DNA from: Pteria penguin | Lineage: Eukaryota > Mollusca > Bivalvia > Pterioida > Pteriidae | DNA length: 64,000 bases | Direction of reading: 5' to 3' | NCBI GenBank assembly: GCA_035048485.1 | Contig: CM068592.1 | Coordinates: forward strand, 38,583,501 to 38,647,500 | Part shown: positions 45,900 to 57,200 of the stretch, piece by piece | Layout of the letters: every line of letters starts with the position of its first letter | Numbering within the stretch: the stretch's first letter is position 1 | Program-made: the position numbers and the translations under genes | The notes under the pieces: generated by a model | What the model was told of the DNA's origin: nothing | The model's input: only the letters and a program-made list of their open reading frames with translations | Databases searched by the model: none

Positions 45900-46078
45900 A
45901 CATGATGGCGTCTCTTGTTTGCCGCACATCCTCAAAATTCTGACCACCGAAAAAGACCTACAGGAATTAGTGAGGGCTCTTTACATGTGAACGTCTACCG
46001 ACAACACTTCGTCCGGATTTGAACCCCGGGCTCTCTAACCCTGACCTGTACACCATAGTCACTGAGCCTTGCAGGCCC
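45900..46078 (-). mobile_element. degenerate SINE head half
   Basis: 'aggaattagtgagggctctttaca', 'ggatttgaaccccgggct' and 'cactgagccttgcaggcc' resemble the core and head. Confidence 0.55.
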
Positions 46079-46079
46079 T

Positions 46080-47310
46080 AAGAGTGTTTATATACATGTT
46101 ACAAACAACTGAGCAAAGTATAGAAAGAAAGGATAAATGCGATAAATAGTAAGAAACTAAAAAGCACTCTTTGTTTCAAAGTCTATTTATTTGCATTTTT
46201 AAGGAAGGAGTTTTCGCAATTCTGGTGAGCATTTTAATAACGAATGTATGATAAATTAAGAATGCATGATTTTACAATGAGATCCGACTGACATAAAGTA
46301 AATACGGAACTTGACAGTCACACCATGTAAATAAAGACATATCATTATGACACAGCAAAATATACGACTATATAAAATCTCTGTAATACAAATAATAAAA
46401 CAAGTATACATCCTTTACAACTAGTATTACAATAACAGTTGAAACTTCCGTGCTAAACCTAAATTTATGATGAAATGAAATTCCTAAAGTTTACAATGTA
46501 AACTTTGGTGTCCCAGGTCTTTCTAAGCCGTCAGTCCGTAACAACAAAACGGTTATAGATTTGCTTTTTTCGTTTTCGCCAGAGAAAAATTTTTACAAAT
46601 TACAAACAAGAATAACAGAGAATAAAATGACTAAATCAATGTGTACCTTCAGACATAATGATATTGATGAGATTCCCCTAACAATATTAAATTCTTCATA
46701 TAAACATCGTGTACATAAAATTATAACACCTTCCTCTCTACGTAAAGCTCAATATCTACACTGTATACACTCTCTGTAATCTATACATTAGGTTAAATCT
46801 TCTATACTGTATGCCATACACTAAATCAGATAAATTATGATTGGTAACAACTTCTTTTATGACACACTCAAAGACGAAAGGGGACAATGACAATCTACGT
46901 GTACTTAAAAGACATGACAACAAATGTCAATAAAATGACAACAATGAAACTTTTGCATAAAAAAATGTCAAATTGAAACGCAATGTATTTACTACAAGTA
47001 CTATTCTGGACGACATGTACGCACGTGACCTTATGAGACTTCTTCACCTATGTACACGTGACTGTGAGACTAGGGTACCTACGCTCAGGGGATTTAGACT
47101 AGTTTATGTAAATGCGTGCATGTTAGACAAAACACATGGAAAGCTGTATGTATACGTATGTGACAACATTCAACACTTTCTTAACAACACATTATCTTAC
47201 TGTCAATATCATAATCACATGAACCAATCATATTGCTGCTTTCAAATCTTTCTCCTAAGCGTAAATCATCAATGAACAAAACAAGTGAAACGAAGAAAAC
47301 CATCAAAAAC
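46080..47310. other. gene-free stretch
   Basis: AT-rich. The 72- and 100-aa ORFs here have no splice context or recognisable domain. I see nothing supportable. Confidence 0.5.
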
Positions 47311-47535
47311 CAGGGTCCGGCGCCATAAACTGAGAATATACTTAAGTCAATAATTCATATTGTTCTGTTCATCAATGAATTAATAACTGGGATTTGGATT
47401 TTATTTAGTTTTATTCTACTGATAAATAGAATTAAACCATTCTGCATTAAAATTTATTTGAACGTTTGATAATGGAATAGATTAAAATGAAATTTTTGAC
47501 TTAAGTATATTCTCAGTTTATGGCGCCGGACCCAG
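47311..47535. mobile_element. 219-bp MITE with 37-bp perfect TIRs
   Basis: Element 47314-47532 begins GGTCCGGCGCCATAAACTGA; its end is the exact complement and the arms match for 37 bp. CAG lies on both sides (47311-47313, 47533-47535), a 3-bp TSD. The core is AT-rich and non-coding. Perfect arms imply recent spread. Confidence 0.9.
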
Positions 47536-47701
47536 TTCCATTTTGCTGATTATATAACCCATCTTTAAGCATTTAATTGAATATCTGAATGAGCAAAAAT
47601 TAGTATCGATTTATTTTGTTTCGACCACCTACCCATTAATAAACATCTTTGCAATTGTTGAATGGGTGACAACATAGGACTATATAATAAGTAGACCTAA
47701 A

Positions 47702-47842
47702 TGTCAGACCTGAGCACGGGCCATGCCTTATGGTTGGGTCAGACCCGAGCATGGGTCATGTCTTATGGTTGGGTCAGACCTGAGCATGGGCCATGCCTCA
47801 TGGTTGGGTCAGACCCGAGCATGGATCGTGTCTCATGGTTGG
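47702..47842. repeat. 36-bp minisatellite, 4 units
   Basis: 'ggtcagacccgagcatgggt' + 'catgtcttatggttgg' repeated with a few substitutions. Confidence 0.93.
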
Positions 47843-48102
47843 GAATGATATTTCCGACTATATTACAAGGAGCTGGCAACTTTCTATACTTCAGCAAAAT
47901 TCATTCATAGAAATAAACTGTATGAAACATCAGACATAAGGAAATGACTTGGCCTGGAAATCAGATCTAAGGAAAGGACTTGGCCTTAAGATTCTATACT
48001 TATAAACAAAATAATTATATATTATATGATGGCTTAGAAACATAGTCTTTCAATATGAGACTCAGTTATAAATATATCACAGCTAGACAATGAGAATGAT
48101 TA

Positions 48103-48251
48103 TTACAAATATTTCTGTGGGTTCCAGACATATTTTTTCGTTTTGGATTTTGGCTTGGGTTTCTGTTGTGTAGTTTTGGGGACGGGGTTATGATGCCATG
48201 GTATGGGATTATAGAAAGAGGGCGCTGGGTACGCTCCGGTGTCGTGGTATC
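48103..48251 (-). CDS. CCDC34: CCDC34-like last exon
   Basis: 48 codons, preceded by two bases that complete a split Gly codon, then TAA. The chosen frame is not the one with the longest ATG ORF, but it starts exactly at the acceptor in the phase set by exon 58782-59314 and carries the PAPSFYNPIPW landmark. Confidence 0.78.
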
Positions 48252-51200
48252 CTGAAAACAGAAATAAAAATACATTCATGTAGTCAATGAACTAAAGTAA
48301 ACATTCGATAAGACAAAATATACGCTACAAATGTTAATGAAAGTCACTGAAATTCTATATCAAACACTGTATCGCAAAGTAAAATATTCTTTTCATTAGA
48401 TCCTCAAGCCGGCGTGGCCTAGTGGTATCGTGCCGGGCTCCTGATCGGGAGGCCGGGGTTCGAGTCCCGCTCTGATCATGCCGGTGTCCTGTCTTTCGGA
48501 TGAGACAGTAAAAACCGAGGCCCCGTGTCGTGGTATGCATGGCACGTTAAAGATTCCTCACTGCTTCGGGTAGGTCCATTGCAAAGTTCAAAATTTGTAT
48601 GCCCCGCATCAGGTAGATGCCGTCACCATATACGTGAAATATTCGTGATGTGACGTAAAACAAAAATCAATCAATCATTAGATCCTCTCTCTCTCTCTCT
48701 CTCTCTGAAAAGTATAAGAACGAGAATTGTATGTCTCATTGTGCCCATTATCTTACTTTTGTTAACCTGAATGAAATTTAAATAAAAATGTAAACTCTGC
48801 TAGTCAAAAAGTTAAAACACGGTTAGAAATTAAATTCCCCATTGAGAGCCTCTTTTTACCTGGTCGGCAAGGAACACAATAGCCCTAGCTACCGTTTATC
48901 ATGTGTTAAATATAACAAGTCGGATCAGATCTGATTTGGTTACAGCGGATTAATAAATCATTCTATTGTTTAAACCCAGACTGGAGAACAAAAGCCAGGT
49001 AAATGTATTAACTATTAATTCTATTTTTAACCCGACATAATATCCGCATTGAGTAAATACTGCCATATGCACGTGAAGCAGGTATAATCTGATGTTGTCG
49101 GCCCGGATAATTTCATTATGGGAGATTTTTTCCCTGTGAAGGAAAAGTGATGGGAGTTGACATGTATTGCATACTGTATTACATATAAACATCATATGTA
49201 AAATGACTTTGAACACCAATATATGCAGTTTAATGGAGTAAAGACGAATCGACAAGTTTACCGCACCGTTTTCAAAAGTTATCGAACGGTTCCTATAGAA
49301 ACACATAATAACTATAAGTGATACTTGCTTTTATTGCAGTTGGCCATTTTGAAATCATGAAACCGTTCGTCTCAATTTGCACTGTCGCAAATATGTGTAA
49401 CTATGTAATCAACACCCCCCCCCCCCCATCCCTTTTCCCATTGTCATCTCTTTCCATGAAATCTTTGGGTTTTTTGTATCTGAATTTCATAAAAGACCGA
49501 AGTGGGTCTCGGAGGACCTATATTGAAGGACCTATCTCCTTCCTATGTTAAATGTACAAAATCTTTTTTTTTCTAGTAATGTCAGTCAAGCTTATGGAGG
49601 CCATACAGGCTAACAGCCTACAGGATGTAGAGGGTCTACTGAGACTTGGAGAGGATATCAACATCAGAGGACAGGATGGGAGGAATGTGCTACAGTCTGC
49701 CATTAATGAGAATGTCTCCACTGAGATCCTAAAAGTTCTTCTAGACAGGGTGGACCTCACAACACGAGATGCCAAGGGACAGAGTATAGCAGATATTATA
49801 TTTACAGGAAATTATTCCACAGATTTCCAAGGGGCATTTGTTACTTTTGTAAAGGGAGAGATTTTGAATGGTCAACCAGCAAGACTTGAGAAGATGTTAC
49901 TGTCCGGTTGGTCATTTTGGCCTGTCACATTAAACCAGGCTAAAAATGTGTCTCTTGAACTGGAAGAATTTATGACCAAACTGCCAGAGTTACAGGCAAG
50001 TTACAATCATTAGCAATGGATATAAATTTATACTTGTATTAAATACGAGTACTTTGTAAAATACTAGGCAGTTCAGGTCCTTAATTTGCTAATTTTTTAA
50101 TTTTTCATTTCAAAATCTGTATAATTTTTCTATCTCTATTGAGTCTTTTCCTTAAACAGAGTTATGTCCCATATGTGACGGTACCTGACATAAAATAATT
50201 AGGACGTCATCAAATTCCTATGAAAATGTCGTTTGTGGACTATCAATTACCAGAGTTTTGATCAGTTTCCATAAAATTTATTGACATTATAATAGTTTTA
50301 CGTCAGATACCGTCCCAAATGGGAAGTTACTCTGTATAACGAAAAGAACAAATACATAACATATATTCAGTTTCAAAACATTCATAACACCTAGGGTATT
50401 TTAAATAATTGACTTATGCACTATATGGAAGTAATGCTAAGATTAAGCTAAGCTTTTTCTATCTAACTTTCACTGGATATACAGCTGCAATATGAAAAGC
50501 CTGAGACAAACTCACATAACTTCATTTCCCCTCTACAGGAAAAGGTCAAGACCTTACATAAAGCTATCGAAGACGACAACGCTAGGGAGGTCAAGGTCAT
50601 CCTAGATCGTACTAAACTCATTCTGGCAGCTGACAGATCTGGGTTAGCTCCCTTCCACAAAGCTGCACTGTATGGCAGCAAAGAAGTCCTAGAATGTCTC
50701 TTAACTGATTTCAAATACGCATTGGAGCACAAGGATAATGTAAGAGTTATCTACCCCTGATTTTATTGTAACATTTCTAGAGTATTAGATTATCTGTCTC
50801 TTTAACCATAATTAGAGAAATGCCTTATTGATGATAAGAGCTGTTTCTTCTGAATGTGATCAGTACAGTAAGAGTAACTTATACAATGATATGACTTTTC
50901 TATGATAACAATTCAAGAGTTATCTCATCCTTTATAAAGTTTACATTTTTTATGTTTACAAACTACATGCATGATAGTCAAGATTTTAGGTATTGGGCAG
51001 AAAAACAGACCATCCAAATAATTATAATCACATCATAGTATACAAATAAACTCTCGTAAAAATAGATACAACAAATATGAACTGTGCTTATATTGACTTC
51101 AAATGCAAAATGTATATACACATTTAAACTGGCATTTGCAGATGGGTAGAACAGCTCTACATTACGCTGCAGCAATACCAGATGCAGGCTGTATCTACTC

Positions 51201-54200
51201 CATGCTGGTGGAAGCTGGGGCCAAGGAGGACATCAAAGACTTGGTAAGTATGCATTACACATGGCCCCTATCATGATGAACATCAATTAAATACTATTTG
51301 TTTGGCATTTCTTTCAATGCTAAAAAGTTTTACTGAATGTGTTACTTGAAAATAAATATACATACTAAAATTGATCTTACAGTAGTTTCACATTTAAAAG
51401 GAATATTTCACATAAAAAATCTAATCATAGATGCATAATCAATTATCAACTCTTTATTTATATTGAAAAGTCACTTCTTTAGTATAATATATTGAAGAAT
51501 AAAGAGAATATTCTGTGTCTCATACTCCATTCACTCAATTTATCTTGTTGTTTTAGAATATAAAAATAACGAAACGTCCTCTAAAAATTGTACAAGTCAA
51601 AATTTCTGATACAAAACACTTGATGAGTGCCTCAGACATTTAAGCCATTTAATTAATTATTTAATCAATCTAGAATTGCACATATTATAAATTGATAATT
51701 CTATACACAATATTTTCAGACTGGACAAACTCCTAAGGACTATTACAGCGATGCTTTGCAACTCAACATCATGAGCATCCGTGAAAACATCACAGAGCTA
51801 CTAGTCAGTCCCATCCCTGAGCCTAAAATAAGCTCAGCAGGAGGAGGAATCCAATCTGTATACATCTCTGGCCAGAAATCCTCAAGAGTACCCCCTCCTA
51901 CAACCATTGATGGCAAATATGTGGCAGAACATTTAGGAACAGCCTTGACCTTGGCTCTTGCAGAGATTGCAGAGTTACGACCCTGGGACCCTATAGAGTA
52001 TTTAGGACACTGGCTACATAAGTACAGGGATACCATGAGCTACATTGATCAGGTGAGGAGGCTGTCTATAAATAGCAATAAAAGTTGCAATAACTTGGAT
52101 AAAATGGCCAGGTTAGGAAAAATTACTATGGTATGAACCCAAGATGCTCCCATAAACGCGTGTGTCACCTGCTAGGTGTTATTCCTACAATACACAAAAA
52201 CACTCAAGATATTTTAAAATAAAACTAAATTACTAAAATTTCAGTACTTATTTCGAAAATATTTCATTTTGTCCACATTCTCCTACCATTATATATCAAA
52301 TTTCCAGAAATGATTCAATGACAATCAAAAGCACAAATTTTCTAATATTTCCCTTTCCTATATAAGTTACTTAAATGGACAAGATGCTAATGTAATGCAG
52401 TGCATGACAATTAAACTTGGCACTACATCTCTATTTAAACACTTATGATATACAAAATGCTATAAAAGTACATGTATAGCATGATCTTGAACTGCTACTG
52501 ATAAAAGTTTATACAAACAAAAGTATAACAAAAGACACAGATACTTTAAAGCTTTCTACGTCTAGAATAATATACATTGTAATATAATACTGGCAATAAT
52601 ACAACCCTATACATGTATTGAAACATACCTAATAAATGGTAAGGAATTTCAATCACTACAAAAAGGAAAAACTTGTTAGGAAAATCTTAATAAGGTGAAA
52701 AAATTGTTAAGTAACATCTAAGTCGTACGGATATGAGAGACAGTTTCTAACAGAGTTTTATTATATCATATATATAACAAATGCATGTAGCTGATGAAAA
52801 TATAATGGTATATACTTCATAGGAAAACAATATGATGACATTACATTATGTATTCAAAGGAACGCTAAGTATTATGACCTACCTTAAATAATTTTACTTG
52901 AAATTTATTTGGTATCTAAAAGGGATGGAGAATTCTCATTCATACAGTCCAAGCAGCATTTTCATTGAATTTTCCAATGTTTTTATTTATGATACGGTCT
53001 CAATTGATTTATCATTATTATCATGTACAGTGATAATTTTTAATCAAATATGATTTTGTTTTCTATTAATGTGCATTATAATACTTCTAATTGACGCCAT
53101 ATTGTACTATATTTGTACATTGCTACATTTCCAGCAACAACAACTCCTGTCATCACTCCAATCTGAAGTGCTAGAATCCCAGAAGGAGGCAGAGGCCAAG
53201 AAGCTGATTCTTGAAGAACAAAAGGCCATTCAGGAGGCTGAGAGGATACAGAGAGAGAAGGAAGAAGAGGAGAGAAAGAAGAAAGAACAAGAAGAATTAC
53301 AAAGAAAGTAAGTGAAATAAAGAAAAAGAGATTAAGAGGAAAACAACTCCAGTTTTGAATATGGAGGGATAGAAGTTTAAATGAGAGGATGAGAAGAGGG
53401 GGATAGAAAATTTCAGCAGTTATAATGTTGATAACTTAAAAGAAAATAGTATTCACTTAAAAAATACCCTTAAAGAACAGTGATTGAGGTTAAAGTAGTT
53501 AACAAAAGTAAGTTATGGTGTATATTTCTAGAACTGAGTAATACACAATAGCTGATATGTCACATAGATGATATGTCTCAATGAAATGATTGAATGATTT
53601 AGGGCCAGAGAGGCTGACTTGCTTGCACAAAGACCCAATTTGGACACTGTCACAGAGGAAGGAGAAGATGATGTCACTGGGAAGGATAAAGATGGTCAGA
53701 CAGAGCTGCACAAACTAGCTGGCCAAGAAGGTAGATGCTTCCACCATACATAGTCACCGGCAAAACACAGTATTTAATATATACACCTCATATGTAATTA
53801 TGCAAAACACAGTATCTGATATATACACCTCAAATGTAATGCCTGCTTTAAAAACCATCTGTATTAACCAATCACCTGTTTTAAACAACTACGGTACCTT
53901 TCTCTGTTCATGGCAACTAATTGTCTATACAAAATCAACATGTACTGAAAGGTCACTTGCCTAAAGCGACCATTTTCCCAGCATCCCTTAGGTGGTTACA
54001 AACAGACTGTATTGGTGAGATATATATGTATGTTGTTAGAAAAGGAGACAACTTTAATTCTGCAGAAGAGAATCAAGGCAAATTTGATAAAATAATAATT
54101 TTGTGATTACTTTCTACGATACTTATATAGCAGTCGAAGATTGTTTAAAACTCTTGTCTGATATTCTCTTGTTTTAGGCACTGATTTAACAGCTCTGCTT

Positions 54201-57200
54201 AACCTGGGATACAATTTAGCCGAAAGAGATGTCAACTTCAAAACTGCCAGAGATATTGCAGCAGAGAAGGGCTTACAGGAAAACGTGGACGCTATAGGTA
54301 TACCTCCTTTGATACAATGATACACATAAGTATGAGGATACATATACTGGCTAGGGATCGTCAGCTGACATATACTATGATATAAGTGAATTGGTGTCAA
54401 GGTGAATGCTGATCAGGTACAAATAATAACACATTCAGGAATTTTATACCAGAACTGTGGACTTAGTTAGGTACCCTAGAGACATTTTAGTGTTTATAGC
54501 CATGGTGCAGCTCATCAAAGTTTTGAGTAGATATGGTTAGCACCTTTTTGATGAAAAATGAATTACTGGTAATATGAAAAAAAAATTGTCACTGAAAAAA
54601 GAACATTACAAAGAATTATTTTTGAGCCTTTTAGTAAATTTTAATAGAGTACAAATAAGAAAACAGGGTGCAATTTGCAATACTATTGCAAGGATTTTTA
54701 AGTTATTGAATGTTGAAGTAATTTTGTTTCTCTTCAGATAACTTCTTGAAAAGTTTAATAGAGAAAGAAAAATTTGAAAACTTAGAGCAGTTATTATTGG
54801 ATGGATACGATCAATTACAACAGGCCATTGATAAACTCTCAAGTGAGGGGCAGTCAGAGGAAGTTAAGAACTTCATTGAATCTGTTCCCAAAACTCAGGT
54901 ATAATACAAAACATTATATAAAAGAAGTATTAAAATTTCACTAAAACATCACCAGTCAATACAGCTTTTGCTTTGAAATTTTTACATACTCACAATCCAC
55001 AATTTGATCATTCTTCCATTTACAAAAAGGGCACTGGACATTGGGAGAATACCAGAATCTGGTATAATCGTTACTTTAATTCACCTTATACTACATAATT
55101 TCTGAATTTATTATTGTTTAATGCCGCCACAGCATTATTTCACCTATTTGGTGGCAGCATTGGTTAATAAATTTTGTCATTAATGCAACAAACCCAATCC
55201 TGAAGCCATGAGACCACTTTCACATGCCACATTTAGCATGATATGGGACCTCAAAATCTAATCTACTTTTCATAAGGATTTCAGTCAAAGATCATCTAAT
55301 CCAAAGCTGAACACTTAATTCAAGCTACATGTATTACAACTTCTTAAAAAAAATTTCAGGAAAAATGCAAACATTTAGCATCACTTATTGAGAAAGGTGA
55401 CACAGAGGAACTGAAAGAAGCTTTATCGTCCTCTGGAGGAGCCCTTATGCGAGACAGTCAGAGCAGAGGACTCCTTCATTTAGCTGTACTCCACCAGAAA
55501 AGGGATATAGTAGAACATCTTGTTACAGAGTACCCACAAACACTTAAATGCAAAGACACAGTGAGTATATAGATAAACTAACATATACAGTGAAACTCAC
55601 CATTAGCAAGTGATACACTGACAGAGTTCAATTCATATTCTTAACTGATGGTCTAAAATTGGTGCAGTTATAGAATTACAAGATATTTTTTTCCATTTAT
55701 AGTTAAATCGTATGCCGCTTCACTATGCCATGGGTCTAACAAACGAAGATATCACAGCACTTCTTGTTTCAAAAGGAGCCGATGAAAATGCTAAAGATGT
55801 GGTAAGGTTTAAGTCTCTGTTAATCATAATAATCTATTAGAGATTTAACTTTAACATAATTGATTTCAATCTGTTTAAAAAAAAATCTAAGTGCACATCT
55901 AATATTCTCTTTATACATGTAATATCAAAACAAAATCTAGAAAAAAATTATACAAGTACTTTAGTCTAATGTATCATGAACTTTCTTTTACTTTGACAGA
56001 AACAAAAGGTGCCTTCTTACTACAAAGAAAATCCAACAGAAATCCAACAGATCAAAGAATCTGACATATCCACCACTACATCAACTCAGGAAAATCAAGT
56101 TCAGGAATCTGAAGGTCAAGGTCAAGAGGGTACAGAACAAACACAAGATCAAACAGAAAACAATGAAGGACAAAATTTAAATTCTCAAGGTGAAGGTCAA
56201 ATATCTCAATCTGAAGATGGCCTAGTGACATCTGGAGGTGAACAAAGTTTGGAACAAACTCCATCATAAAGACTGGTGTCTGATCTTCTACTTTGAAAAA
56301 ACACTGTCATGTTAGACTGTTATAATATCTACTGCTTACGCAAAACTTTATCTGTGTTATTCAATGTGCTTTTAGGACATATACTACTGGTTCTAGGTGT
56401 CAAATCTGTCTGCAGATTTTACTGCAAATTGCTCCTAATGTCAAAAACATGAATTCACTTTTATTTTTTTAACAATTCTACAAGAACTCTAACTATATTT
56501 GATAGAAATAACATGATGCCTAGAAGATCACTGAATACTCTTTTGCACAAATTCTGAATTAAATGCTCAATTACATCATTCTCTACAACGAAAATGAAAT
56601 GTCTCAGTTTTGAGTTTTATATGTTATTTATATCAATAAGAGTAACTTGAATTAGAGGGCTCTTCTCATCTTTTGGTTTTGAGATATTTTGGTATCTCTT
56701 ACAATACTAAGAAAACATTAACATGTCAGCGAAAGATTCTGGGAATGAGGAGGTTCTCTTTTTTTGGAGTGACCCCATATATTACTTAAAAACCAATACA
56801 TGTATTTTTAACAATTTCAGCAATACTTGGAAATCTGCCACTGCATTCATTTTGTTCTTACTGACCTTGATTTTATGTAACGTCTAAAACATATTCTTAA
56901 ATTTCAATTGTCTTACCTGTTGATATTACAAACTGATAATTTTCTTTTTCTTCAAAATGAAAAAAAACTTTGATTATAAATCTATATAGAAATCTTTTAT
57001 TTTTTTGGACAAACTCCTATATTTCATTAGTTGAAAATGAATATTGACAGCACCACTGGATACAATCTTGCTTGAACTGGTTAATTATTTTATTTTACTG
57101 GTACACATTGTAACCTGGGTCGGCTGGATGAATGTTTTAGGTTCCATGTCCTGTTGTGTTATTCGTTTGTAACATTATTTTTATACATGTATATGTATTA

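Noticed and set aside
46973..47275. 100-aa plus ORF
   Set aside because: No splice context, no domain, AT-rich composition; treated as chance.
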